From the NCBI GenBank assembly GCA_031399065.1, contig JANNOM010000013.1:68036-132035 (forward strand): a stretch of DNA of 64,000 nt, in the 5' to 3' direction. The notes beneath the pieces are model-generated. The model saw nothing but the letters and a program-made list of their open reading frames with translations. It was not told the DNA's origin and did no database searches. This stretch comes from JADCRZ01 sp031399065 (lineage in GTDB: Bacteria; Bacteroidota; Bacteroidia; Chitinophagales; Chitinophagaceae). Positions 45,032-54,209 of the stretch are shown in pieces. The translations under genes and the position numbers were made by a program. How positions within the stretch are numbered: the first letter of the stretch is position 1; every line of letters begins with the position of its first letter.

Positions 45032-46918
45032 TTATATCACCTGTTTCACCTCTTTGCGGTAGTTTTCTATATCCCAGTCTCCGTCACGTTCCAGACTCGC
45101 TGCGCTTTTGTCGTTCCTTATCATTTGTTCCATTTCTTCCATTGCATCTTTTACGGTAATAAAATATTCTTCCGTGTCGCGGATAGAAGAAAGTTTTTTC
45201 AGGTTCGCTTCATCGTATTTAAAAAACAACCTGGCGGCACGCTGGGCGGAATATTTGCGATGGCCCAGCATCGTCATCACGTCTACCCCTACACGCAGTG
45301 AAGTGTCCATCGTTTCCCGGTAAATGTGCAGCATGCCCGCATTCATCTGGTCGTAGGCATCGTAGCGGTTAGTGGCGCGTACCAGCATCTGTAGCTCCGG
45401 AAAGTGTTTCTTGATCGTTTCGATCATCTCCATCCTTTTTTCAGCGGGTTCTATGGCTATCACGATCAGTTTGGCAGTAGCGGCACCGGCACTGGCCAGC
45501 AGTTCCGAGCGGGAAGCGTCTCCATAATACACTTTCATTCCCATTTTGCGCAGCACCGTTACCCTGTCTGAATCGATATCGAGGTAGGTGGCTTCAATGC
45601 CGTGGGCTCTCAGGAAGCGGCCTATAGTGCTTCCAAAATGACCTAGCCCGGCAATGATTACCGGGTGCGATTCATTGATCTCATCTTGCTCCATGTCATC
45701 TTCCTGTTCTTTGCAGGTACCTATGCGTGGCAGCAACACCTTTTCGTTCAGCAGCATCACCAGCGGGGTGAATCCCATGCTAATGGCCACCACGGCCACC
45801 ATCACGTTCACCGTTTGAGCATCGAGTATACCGCCCTGTAGTGAAAAGGAGAACAGCACGAAGGCGAACTCACCGCCCTGGCTAAGAGACGCCGAGAAAA
45901 TCATATTCTGATCGGTGCTTACTTTAAAAAACCTACCCAGTAAAAAGAGTATGAGGGCTTTTACTAGCATCAGCAGCAATACCAGTCCCAATATCAGCAG
46001 CGGCTGGGAGAGAATAAGCGGGAAATTGATGGAAGCTCCTACGGCTATAAAAAAAAGACCTAGCAGTAATCCTTTAAACGGTTCGATGTCGCTTTCCAGT
46101 TCGTGTTTGTATTCGCTGTTCGCCAATACCACGCCTGCCAGGAAAGCGCCGAGGGCAGGACTGAGACCTACCTGTGTCATCAGCACGGCTATACCTACCA
46201 CCAGTAGCAGTGCGGAAGCGGTAAAAATTTCCCTTAAGCGCGTGGCCGCAATTACCCGCAGCAGGGGGCGAATGATGTATATACCGGCCAAAACGACAAC
46301 GACTACCGAGCCGGAAACGATCAGGGTTTGTAACCACCCCGGCTTGCCGGATACCCAGTTGGAGACATGCTCCGCGCCCTGGATTTGCGCCAGCTCGTAA
46401 GTAGCCAGCAGCGGAAATACCGCGAACATGGGAATCACGGAAATATCCTGGAACAGCAGTACCGAAAATGCGCTTTGTCCGGATGCCGCTTTCATCAGTC
46501 CTTTTTCCGTAAGCGTTTGTATAACGATGGCCGTGGAAGACAAAGAAAGGATCATACCCAGCGCCAGGGCGGGCTGCCACCGCAGGCCAAACATAATGGC
46601 AATACCGGCGATCACTATCGCCGTTATCAGCACCTGGAGGCCACCCAGGCCTACGATAGACTTTCTCATCTTCCATAACAGTTCCGGCTCCAGTTCCAGC
46701 CCAATCAAAAAAAGCATCATCACCACGCCAAATTCGGCAAAATGCAGTACGTCCTGCCCTTCCGTGCCTATCAATCCCAATAAAGCAGGCCCTATCACTA
46801 TGCCGGCTATCAGGTATCCAAGTACGGACCCTAGTCCAAGTTTCTTCGCAACCGGTACGCATACCACGGATGCACCAAGGTAAATAAGGGCCTGGAACAA
46901 AAATGACTGCTGATCCAT
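45032..46918 (-). CDS. KefC-like potassium/proton antiporter (CPA2 family)
   Basis: Kef systems release potassium and acidify the cell in response to electrophiles. The 628-residue protein has an N-terminal CPA2 transport domain of about a dozen helices (GYLIAGIVIGPALLGLIG, FGVVMMLFLIGLELEPELLW). It then has a C-terminal RCK/TrkA-N domain starting near 415 with HPVIIAGLGHFGSTIGRFL, a Rossmann nucleotide-binding loop. The downstream flank of the pair is not regulatory. A KefF-like oxidoreductase gene lies 17 nt upstream in the same operon, as in the E. coli kef pair. Whether glutathione controls it here is unknown, as many Bacteroidota lack glutathione. Confidence 0.93.
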   Translation of the reverse strand: MDQQSFLFQALIYLGASVVCVPVAKKLGLGSVLGYLIAGIVIGPALLGLIGTEGQDVLHFAEFGVVMMLFLIGLELEPELLWKMRKSIVGLGGLQVLITAIVIAGIAIMFGLRWQPALALGMILSLSSTAIVIQTLTEKGLMKAASGQSAFSVLLFQDISVIPMFAVFPLLATYELAQIQGAEHVSNWVSGKPGWLQTLIVSGSVVVVVLAGIYIIRPLLRVIAATRLREIFTASALLLVVGIAVLMTQVGLSPALGAFLAGVVLANSEYKHELESDIEPFKGLLLGLFFIAVGASINFPLILSQPLLILGLVLLLMLVKALILFLLGRFFKVSTDQNMIFSASLSQGGEFAFVLFSFSLQGGILDAQTVNVMVAVVAISMGFTPLVMLLNEKVLLPRIGTCKEQEDDMEQDEINESHPVIIAGLGHFGSTIGRFLRAHGIEATYLDIDSDRVTVLRKMGMKVYYGDASRSELLASAGAATAKLIVIAIEPAEKRMEMIETIKKHFPELQMLVRATNRYDAYDQMNAGMLHIYRETMDTSLRVGVDVMTMLGHRKYSAQRAARLFFKYDEANLKKLSSIRDTEEYFITVKDAMEEMEQMIRNDKSAASLERDGDWDIENYRKEVKQVI

Positions 46919-46935
46919 GTTTATAATTTAGATTT

Positions 46936-47529
46936 TCAGGAAGCGGGAATGATTTCGTTCAGGTAGCGGGCCTGGGTTATATTTTTATCCGACAGGTAAT
47001 CGTTGGTAAGAGCGGTAAGCAACTCGTGGTACCTGGCTGCCTGCTGCTCGATTTCCGCGGTACTCAGTTTATACGTATCCGGTACTATAAAAGGCGGGAG
47101 ATACTGCATCTTACAAAGATAGGCCGTTTGCTCAAACGGGCGCAGCAGCTCTTTAATGGTGTAGTGGTTGTAACCGGTTTCACTGTAAGCATTCAGTCCG
47201 CCACCGGCAGAGAGTGCATTGAAAAACTTTTTACCTTCCAGCTTATTACCCGTTTTTCCATAGGCCCATCCGTGTTCCAATACCAGGTCCTGCCACTGTT
47301 TCAATATGGCAGGTGTGCTGTACCAGTAAAAAGGATGCTGGAAAATGATGATATCGTGCGAAAGGAGTAACTGCTGTTCTCTCGCGACATCTATATCGAA
47401 ATCGGGGTAGGCTTCATACAGGTCATTTACAAACACATCGCCGATACCCCGGATATGCTTTAAAAGCGTTTTGTGCACCTTCGACTTTTCAAGGGCCGGA
47501 TGTGCAAAAAGTATGAGTATCTTAGCCAT
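46936..47529 (-). CDS. KefF-like NAD(P)H-dependent flavin oxidoreductase
   Basis: The 197-residue flavodoxin-fold protein belongs to the KefF/NQO group. It begins LILFAHPALEKSKVH, which forms the FMN phosphate loop, followed by IIFQHPFYWYSTPAILKQW and EGKKFFNALSAGGG. KefF proteins bind the antiporter as an ancillary subunit. Its place directly upstream of the KefC-like gene supports this role. It is divergent from the aldose epimerase gene across 35 bp. Confidence 0.92.
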   Translation of the reverse strand: MAKILILFAHPALEKSKVHKTLLKHIRGIGDVFVNDLYEAYPDFDIDVAREQQLLLSHDIIIFQHPFYWYSTPAILKQWQDLVLEHGWAYGKTGNKLEGKKFFNALSAGGGLNAYSETGYNHYTIKELLRPFEQTAYLCKMQYLPPFIVPDTYKLSTAEIEQQAARYHELLTALTNDYLSDKNITQARYLNEIIPAS

Positions 47530-47564
47530 GTTTTAACGCAAATAAACTGTAATATAGTATAAAG

Positions 47565-48470
47565 ATGAATAAATCAAATGAACCGGGTAAAATGAATAAC
47601 ATGGCAACAATAGAGAACGAATACCTGAAGGTGAGCATCCTGCCAAAGGGTGCGGAACTCAATAATATCTATCATAAAATTACGGGACTGGAATACCTGT
47701 GGAATGCTGACCCGGCATTCTGGAATAAAAAATCGCCGGTACTGTTTCCTATCGTCGGTACGTTAAAAGGCGACACCTATTACCACGGGGGTAAAAGCTA
47801 TCAGATGGGCCGCCATGGCTTTGCCCGCGAAATGGAATTTGACCTTACGGACCATGATCTTATATCTGCCCGGTTCACACTCAAGAGCGATCCCATTACC
47901 AGGGAGAAATACCCGTTCGATTTCATACTTCATATCATCTACAGCCTGGAGGCCAACCAGCTAAACGTTCGCTATGTGGTGCATAACACCGGAAGCGATA
48001 CGATGTATTTTTCCATTGGAGGCCACCCGGCTTTTCGCGTGCCGCTGGTAAGCGCACATCGTTACCACGATTATTACCTGGAATTTTCACAGGAAGAAAA
48101 TGCCGACCGGTGGCCCATTTCCGGCGAAGGGCTTATTGAAAAAACACCTCTTCCTGTTTTAATTAATACCAATCGGCTTCCCCTTAGCAGGGAGTTGTTT
48201 GCTAAAGATGCGCTGGTATTCAAACACCTGCAGTCCGACAGTGTCCGCCTGCTTTCCGATGTTTCGGGGCATGGCATCAGCTTCCTGTTTAAGGGGTTTC
48301 CCTACCTGGGTGTATGGGCATTTAAAGGAGCGGATTTCGTATGTATTGAACCCTGGTGCGGTATCGCCGACAGCGTGGACAGCAACCAGCAGTTAACCGA
48401 CAAGGAAGGCATTGAGCCGCTGGCTGCCGGGCAAACATTTGAACGCACCTGGTCCGTCACGGCTTTTTAG
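47565..48470 (+). CDS. aldose 1-epimerase-family protein
   Basis: The family interconverts sugar anomers. The 301-residue protein carries the expected segments: QMGRHGFAR, GGHPAFRVPLV and VCIEPWCGIADS, the last with the catalytic Glu. It is closest to the YeaD/LacX-like branch rather than classical GalM. Three in-frame ATGs (47565, 47592, 47601) make the start uncertain. The gene's last 14 nt overlap the 3' end of the converging M3 peptidase gene. Confidence 0.9.
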   Translation: MNKSNEPGKMNNMATIENEYLKVSILPKGAELNNIYHKITGLEYLWNADPAFWNKKSPVLFPIVGTLKGDTYYHGGKSYQMGRHGFAREMEFDLTDHDLISARFTLKSDPITREKYPFDFILHIIYSLEANQLNVRYVVHNTGSDTMYFSIGGHPAFRVPLVSAHRYHDYYLEFSQEENADRWPISGEGLIEKTPLPVLINTNRLPLSRELFAKDALVFKHLQSDSVRLLSDVSGHGISFLFKGFPYLGVWAFKGADFVCIEPWCGIADSVDSNQQLTDKEGIEPLAAGQTFERTWSVTAF

Positions 48471-50646
48471 GCGGTGCAAACCCTCTTTTCCGCATCAGTG
48501 CACCAGTCTCCGGATCCTTGCCACGAAAAGCCCGGTATCCTTCCGCAGGATCTATGGTGTTGCCGGTAGAGAATACATTCTTGCTTAAACGCGAAGCGGT
48601 CTCTTTATCATACGGTCCACCTGCTTCCATGAACGCCTCAAAGGCATCGGAAGAAATTACATCCGACCATAAGTAACTATAGTAACCCGCAGAATATGCA
48701 TCGCTGGAAAATATATGCGCAAATTGCGGACTTCGATGGCGCATCACAATTTCATCCGGCATGCCGAGTGCCATAAGGGTTTTCTTCTCGAAAGCATCAG
48801 GATCTATTTTTTCCGTTCCCGCGAGGTGCAGTTTCATATCTACCAGGGCGGCCGAAAGATATTCCACCGTTTTAAAGCCTTCATTAAATTTACCTGCTTT
48901 CTCTATCCGTTTGGTCAGGCTGCGGGGTATGGGTTGACCCGTCTGGTAATGAATGGCAAATTTCTCCAGCACTTGCGGCATGGCGAGCCAGAACTCCAGT
49001 AACTGGGAGGGAAACTCCACATAATCCCTGGCCACCGAGGTACCTGACAATATGGGATAAGTAACCCGGGATGATAAGCCGTGCAGCGCATGCCCGAATT
49101 CATGAAAGAGCGTAGTGGCGTCTATCCAGGAAATCAGTTGCGGCTCGCCCGGTTTCCCTTTTATAAAATTGGCATTATTGGAAACGATGGTGGTGATATC
49201 GCCTCCCAGTGTCTGCTGGCTGCGGTAGGCATTCATCCAGGCCCCGGAATTTTTGCCCGGCCGGGCATAGGGGTCAAAATACCATAGCCCTATTTGTTTG
49301 CCGGAAGTTTTATCCGTTACTTTCCATACCTGAACGTCGGGATGATAAAAGGGTACATCGCTTACAGGGGTAAATACAAAGCCAAACAATTCACCTGCCA
49401 CCCAAAACATGCCTTCTCTTAACTTATCCAGTTGAAGGTACTGCTTCACTTCATTCTGATCGAGGTCGTAGCGGGCCTTCCGCACTTTTTCTGCGTAATA
49501 GCGGTAATCCCAGGGGGCTATTTTTATATTGGCCCCTTCCTTATCGGCAATGGCCTGCATGTCGGCCACTTCTTCCTTTGCCCGCATTACGGCCGGTTTC
49601 CATACGGCTTCCATCAGTTCCATAGCACGCTCCGGCGTTTTAGCCATGGCATTTTCCAGCCGCCAGTGGGCATGGGTGGCATAACCCAGCAGCCCGGCCC
49701 GTTGCGCCCGTAATTGAAGAATTTCAGCGATGATGGCATTATTATCACGCGCATCCCCGTTATCGCCCCTGTTGATGAATAACTTCCAGGCTTTTTCGCG
49801 AAGACCGCGGTCTTCCGAATACGTGAGAAATGGTTCTATAGAGGAGCGGGTATTGCTGATTATCCAGGACGAAGCAAGGTTTTTACCGGCCGCCTCCGCG
49901 GCGGCCGATTCCTGGAAAGACAGCGGCAGCCCTTTTAATGCCTGTTTATTCTTTAACTCCAGGAACAGTTCCGATTCCTCTCCCAGCAGGTTTTGGCTAA
50001 ACCGCGTAAACAGTAAGGCCAGTTGCTGGTTGATCTGCGACAGTTGCTGTTTGTCCGCAGCATTCAGCCGGGCACCGGCCCGCACGAACCTGGTATAATA
50101 AAACCAGGAGAGCCGCTGCTGTTCGGTCGTCCATTTCGTTTTACCGGGATCGTTATATACCGCTTCTATGCGCCGGAACAGCGTATCGTTCTGAAAGATT
50201 TTATCTGAAAACGCGGAGAGCAGGGGTCCCATTTCCCGTTGTACTTTCTGGAATTCGGGCCCGTTCATGGAAGATGACCAGATGGAATAAATGCTTTGCA
50301 CCCTGGTAAGTGTGGCACCTGCCAGCTCCATAGCGGCCAGCGTATTTTCAAACGAAGGAGCCTCCGTATTGGCAGCTATCTGCTGAACCTGTCCCAGTTT
50401 TTCGTTCATGGCAAAAAGCAGTGCCGGTTTAAAATGACTTACCTCCACCTGGTCGAAAGCGGGTAAGCCTCCGTAAGGGCCAGCCCATTCAGAGAGCAGG
50501 GGATTATTTTCAGAGGGTAAAGGCTGTTGTTCATTCATAGTTATATTCGTAATGGCATTCGGAGTATTGATTGTATGATCAACTGTCCATACCGGAACAG
50601 CACTCAGCAAAGCTGCCAGTATAGGAGGATAAACAATGTTCATCAT
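48457..50646 (-). CDS. M3-family metallopeptidase (oligopeptidase A / Dcp type)
   Basis: The family cleaves short peptides with a zinc in HExxH. The 729-residue protein has HEFGHALHG at residues 515-523, TSVARDYVEFPSQLLE about 25 residues later with the third zinc ligand, and VSHFKPALLFAMNE near the N-terminus. The first 36 residues are weakly hydrophobic and might act as a signal. If not, translation from the ATG at 50538 (MNEQQPLPSENN) gives a cytosolic enzyme. The start therefore remains open. No neighbours suggest a pathway. Confidence 0.92.
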   Translation of the reverse strand: MMNIVYPPILAALLSAVPVWTVDHTINTPNAITNITMNEQQPLPSENNPLLSEWAGPYGGLPAFDQVEVSHFKPALLFAMNEKLGQVQQIAANTEAPSFENTLAAMELAGATLTRVQSIYSIWSSSMNGPEFQKVQREMGPLLSAFSDKIFQNDTLFRRIEAVYNDPGKTKWTTEQQRLSWFYYTRFVRAGARLNAADKQQLSQINQQLALLFTRFSQNLLGEESELFLELKNKQALKGLPLSFQESAAAEAAGKNLASSWIISNTRSSIEPFLTYSEDRGLREKAWKLFINRGDNGDARDNNAIIAEILQLRAQRAGLLGYATHAHWRLENAMAKTPERAMELMEAVWKPAVMRAKEEVADMQAIADKEGANIKIAPWDYRYYAEKVRKARYDLDQNEVKQYLQLDKLREGMFWVAGELFGFVFTPVSDVPFYHPDVQVWKVTDKTSGKQIGLWYFDPYARPGKNSGAWMNAYRSQQTLGGDITTIVSNNANFIKGKPGEPQLISWIDATTLFHEFGHALHGLSSRVTYPILSGTSVARDYVEFPSQLLEFWLAMPQVLEKFAIHYQTGQPIPRSLTKRIEKAGKFNEGFKTVEYLSAALVDMKLHLAGTEKIDPDAFEKKTLMALGMPDEIVMRHRSPQFAHIFSSDAYSAGYYSYLWSDVISSDAFEAFMEAGGPYDKETASRLSKNVFSTGNTIDPAEGYRAFRGKDPETGALMRKRGFAPPKKP

Positions 50647-50774
50647 ATCGAAGTGCGTTTCGTTAAAGATAAGTAAATGAAACTGATTAAATATCCCGAT
50701 TCATTGTTATATTAGTGCGTATAATTCATGCTGCCGGCAATGCAATTGCCACTGTCATAAGAAAAATCATATAT

Positions 50775-52295
50775 ATGCGTACTATGTTCCGGTCAATGGC
50801 ATCCTGCCTTTTTGTATTGTTTGCTTATTGTGCAACTGCTTCCGTTAAACCCAATAGTCTTTTTACCGACCACATGGTACTCCAGCGGGGAGTGTCCGTA
50901 CCCGTTTGGGGAACGGCAGCGGAAGGGGAGGAAGTGACCGTTCAATTGGAAGGCCAAAAACTTACCGCCAAAGCGACCGGTGGTAAATGGATGGTAAAGC
51001 TCTCGCCCCTGAAAGCAGGCGGCCCTTATGTTATGACCGTCTCCGGCGAAAATATAGTTACCATCAATGATATACTGGTGGGCGAAGTATGGATATGCAG
51101 CGGGCAGTCCAATATGGAAAGAAAGCTGGGTCTTACCAGGGGCCAGAAGCCAATCGTTAACTGGGAAAAGGAAAAGGACGATGCTGCTTATCCGCAGATA
51201 AGACAATACATGGTACCCCGTATATTTTCCAAACAGCCGCTGGAAGATGCAGGCAGTAAATGGGTGATTTGTTCGCCCGAAGCCGTAACAGGCTTTTCTG
51301 CCGTTGGATATTTCTTTGCCCGCAACCTGCACAAACGCTTAAGCGTGCCCGTGGGTATTTTATTCACCGCTTTTGGAGGTACGCCGGCAGAGTACTGGAC
51401 TTCGGAAGCCGCCCTTCAGGGCAACCCGGAACTGGTATTTTTAGTAAACGATTATAATAAACGGGTAACCGATTTTCCGGCGAAGCTGGAAGAGTACCGC
51501 CGGGACGAAGGGGCATTGCTCGCGGCTTTTGTCCGCGATTCGTTGAAGGCTTTAAGTGCAGGAACTGCTCTACCAAAAAAACCTGCCGCACCTTCCGACC
51601 CTTCGCGCAGCAATTATATCGCGGGATTGTATAACGGTATGTTAATGCCTCTGAAGCCTTATGCGATTAAAGGATTCACCTGGTACCAGGGTGAAAGCAA
51701 TAACGGAATGGCCAGGCAATACGAGGCCTTGCTGCGCACACTTATCGACAACTGGCGCAGCGACTGGGCAAATAAAGACCTTCCCTTTTTAGTGGTACAA
51801 ATAGCCCCGCACCAGGGTATGACGCCCGAACTCCGCGAATCGCAATTGCTGGCAGTGCAGAAAACAAAAAATACCGCCCTGATCGTTACCACGGATTGCG
51901 GCGATTCGGCCGATATACATCCCGCCTTTAAACAGCCCGTGGGCGAACGGCTGGCCCTGGCTGCCAATGCCCTGGCTTACCAGGAGAAACTTGAATACTC
52001 GGGCCCCCTATACCAGTCCGTGAAAATAAAAGGCAACCAGGCCACGCTTAGTTTCACGCATACAGGCAAAGGATTAAGAGCCAGGAACGGGGAACTGAAA
52101 GGCTTTACCATTGCCGGAGCAGATAAACAATTTGTGCCTGCCCGTGCGGAAATAAAAGGAGATAAGGTAATCGTTTACAGCGAAAGCATTGCAATACCCG
52201 TAGCCGTGCGTTATGGCTGGTCCAATGTGCCGCATGTTAACCTTTATAATGCAGAGGGCTTGCCGGCATCTCCGTTTAGAACGGATATGGAATAA
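50775..52295 (+). CDS. sialate O-acetylesterase-family SGNH hydrolase, secreted
   Basis: Such enzymes remove O-acetyl groups from sialic acids or other glycans. The 506-residue protein, taken from the ATG at 50775, has a signal peptide (about 1-23). Its nucleophile block is ICSGQSNME with Ser112, and the catalytic Asp/His block is DSADIHP with Asp380 and His382. GFTWYQGESN is the typical oxyanion-hole block. A short N-terminal beta domain precedes the SGNH core. Upstream residues in frame lack signal character. The acetylated substrate is unknown. Confidence 0.9.
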   Translation: MRTMFRSMASCLFVLFAYCATASVKPNSLFTDHMVLQRGVSVPVWGTAAEGEEVTVQLEGQKLTAKATGGKWMVKLSPLKAGGPYVMTVSGENIVTINDILVGEVWICSGQSNMERKLGLTRGQKPIVNWEKEKDDAAYPQIRQYMVPRIFSKQPLEDAGSKWVICSPEAVTGFSAVGYFFARNLHKRLSVPVGILFTAFGGTPAEYWTSEAALQGNPELVFLVNDYNKRVTDFPAKLEEYRRDEGALLAAFVRDSLKALSAGTALPKKPAAPSDPSRSNYIAGLYNGMLMPLKPYAIKGFTWYQGESNNGMARQYEALLRTLIDNWRSDWANKDLPFLVVQIAPHQGMTPELRESQLLAVQKTKNTALIVTTDCGDSADIHPAFKQPVGERLALAANALAYQEKLEYSGPLYQSVKIKGNQATLSFTHTGKGLRARNGELKGFTIAGADKQFVPARAEIKGDKVIVYSESIAIPVAVRYGWSNVPHVNLYNAEGLPASPFRTDME

Positions 52296-52351
52296 CTACT
52301 ATGCTCTGTTTTCCTCTTAACGATTGTTATTCATTTTGCGAGTTGTATACC

Positions 52352-54109
52352 ATGGCAAAAGCGTCATTTAAACAAATAAGTTGTATGTCTTTTAAAATTG
52401 GCTTTATCCTGGTTATGATAAGTTTTTCATGGATTGGTTGTTTGCCCAAGCCACCGGAATATCCCTTCCAGGCAAAATCAAAAGATGAAATCAATGAAGA
52501 GGCCAGGCGATGGTCTGATAATCTGGAAACTTATATCCGTCAATGGATAAAAGGAGAGAAGCCTGCTGAATTACCGGAGAACTTATTACCCCGGGGGCTC
52601 GATACTGCGCAGTTTAAGAGTTTTCGCCTGGTAAAGTACGAGAATATTAATCCGGCGGAGCAATGGGCCACACGTAAATCGCACCCGATCGATTTTAACC
52701 GGCTTTATGCCAGTTTCCCCGATGCGCATTGTACCTATCTCGTACTTCCTGCCCTCTGTGCCCCCTTCAATACAAAGCTTTTAGTTGAAGGTGATTATCC
52801 GTACAGTCGTTTTTTTGACATACAAGTATCTCCTCCATTTGATCCTGCCGAATACAGGTACGCCAAATGGGCCGGAAAGGGAGAGGTGGGTATTGTGGAT
52901 ACCGACATCGAGCCGGAAACGGGTAGTGTAAATCCATTCAGGATCGGTAAAAACAGGCAGGTTGCCAACCGTAGTTATAAAACGGAGTTCATCATGGCGA
53001 TGGGAAATCCTACGCAGCTTAACAACGGAGCGCATCAACCTCCGTTTTACAGGGGTAAGGGCAATACCCGTTATGCTTCGGCACTTCAATTCCAGGGGCC
53101 ATGGGGTACCGATAAAAAATCAGGACATGGCAGGGGACTCTACGATCTGGGTGATATCTGGATCAGGTATTATGCTATTGACAAAAGTAAGGATGTAATG
53201 GGCGGCGTAAAATTTCCAAAAGCCTATTTCCAGTTGCCTACAGGTGAAAAGTTTTACATACAATGCGATTTTAAAAAGTTCCAGGAGATTGCCGACGCAA
53301 CGATGGCCGTCAGGAATGCCGGCAACAATCATCCCGCCATTTACAATGGGCCATCCGTCGGTTGGAATAAATCGTATGGTATTTATCTTTCTATTTCCAC
53401 CGGTCTTGCCAAAGCCCTGGGCAAAACGGGAGCAAAAGACAGGGAATACATCCGCAAACTCGACCTGGGTGTTACGGGAAGAGGAGAGAATCAACCGCCT
53501 CCTGCCAACTATGAACCTCATGCCACCGGGTGCAATTATATCAATTACCTGCAGCGCGGCATATCCCTGAAGAAAGGATACATAATGGTACTCACAGGTA
53601 AATTGCCCACTTATCCGGATACCAGGAACAATGCGACGGAAATGAAAAACGCACAATGCCGGTACTGGTCTGTTACAACGTATGATGCCCACTTCCCATT
53701 CGCAAAGTTGGCAGGATTGGAACAAACATCCATAATGGACGACGAGATAGCACTGGATAATGAACGTAAGTATGTTCTTGTTTATTCGAGAAAAGAAGAT
53801 AAGCCTTCCAATGCAGACTCGCCTGGCACTACATGGGTCGACTTCGGCACTACCGGTACGCAAGCGATTACAGTACGGTGGATGAGTGTAGGACCTGAAT
53901 GGGCATTCGAAAAAACACCAAACGAAATCAACCTTCCCTGGTCCAGGGTAATATGGAGTGCTACCCGATATGATCCGGCCCTGATCGAAACGAATAATCA
54001 CGACGGATTTCTTGGATGGTATCTACCCAAGGTTCATTACATGACGAAGGAGGCTTTTGAACAACTGGGAAGTAATTTAAAAGCGGATAATATTCCGGTG
54101 TGGAAATAG
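52352..54109 (+). CDS. large predicted lipoprotein of unknown function
   Basis: The protein has about 585 residues if started at the ATG at 52352; an inner ATG at 52385 (MSFKIGFILV) also works. A lipobox is visible (WIGC, followed by LPKPPEYPF). The body has conserved-looking blocks TYLVLPALCAPFNTKLLVEG, DLGDIWIRYYAID and NAQCRYWSVTTYD. I connect the last block with a group of uncharacterised secreted proteins in actinobacteria and proteobacteria. No catalytic motif is recognised. It starts 56 nt after the esterase gene, on the same strand, and may be co-transcribed. Confidence 0.6.
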   Translation: MAKASFKQISCMSFKIGFILVMISFSWIGCLPKPPEYPFQAKSKDEINEEARRWSDNLETYIRQWIKGEKPAELPENLLPRGLDTAQFKSFRLVKYENINPAEQWATRKSHPIDFNRLYASFPDAHCTYLVLPALCAPFNTKLLVEGDYPYSRFFDIQVSPPFDPAEYRYAKWAGKGEVGIVDTDIEPETGSVNPFRIGKNRQVANRSYKTEFIMAMGNPTQLNNGAHQPPFYRGKGNTRYASALQFQGPWGTDKKSGHGRGLYDLGDIWIRYYAIDKSKDVMGGVKFPKAYFQLPTGEKFYIQCDFKKFQEIADATMAVRNAGNNHPAIYNGPSVGWNKSYGIYLSISTGLAKALGKTGAKDREYIRKLDLGVTGRGENQPPPANYEPHATGCNYINYLQRGISLKKGYIMVLTGKLPTYPDTRNNATEMKNAQCRYWSVTTYDAHFPFAKLAGLEQTSIMDDEIALDNERKYVLVYSRKEDKPSNADSPGTTWVDFGTTGTQAITVRWMSVGPEWAFEKTPNEINLPWSRVIWSATRYDPALIETNNHDGFLGWYLPKVHYMTKEAFEQLGSNLKADNIPVWK

Positions 54110-54209
54110 CATATTTGTTTATCTGATCAAATCCTTAAAGCTTTGCCATTGCTGCCGCGTATGGTTAACTTCTGCTGATTAAAGTTTTCCATCGGCCCTC
54201 CATTAATCA

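Noticed and set aside
49888..49910. G/C-rich inverted repeat (GGCCGCC / GGCGGCC) in the M3 peptidase gene
   Set aside because: It encodes an Ala-rich stretch (AAAEAA) and is short; G/C-rich Ala codons give such repeats by chance.
50733..50747. Short inverted repeat GGCAA / TTGCC upstream of the sialate O-acetylesterase
   Set aside because: Five-base arms in a short spacer are expected by chance and no promoter context supports it.
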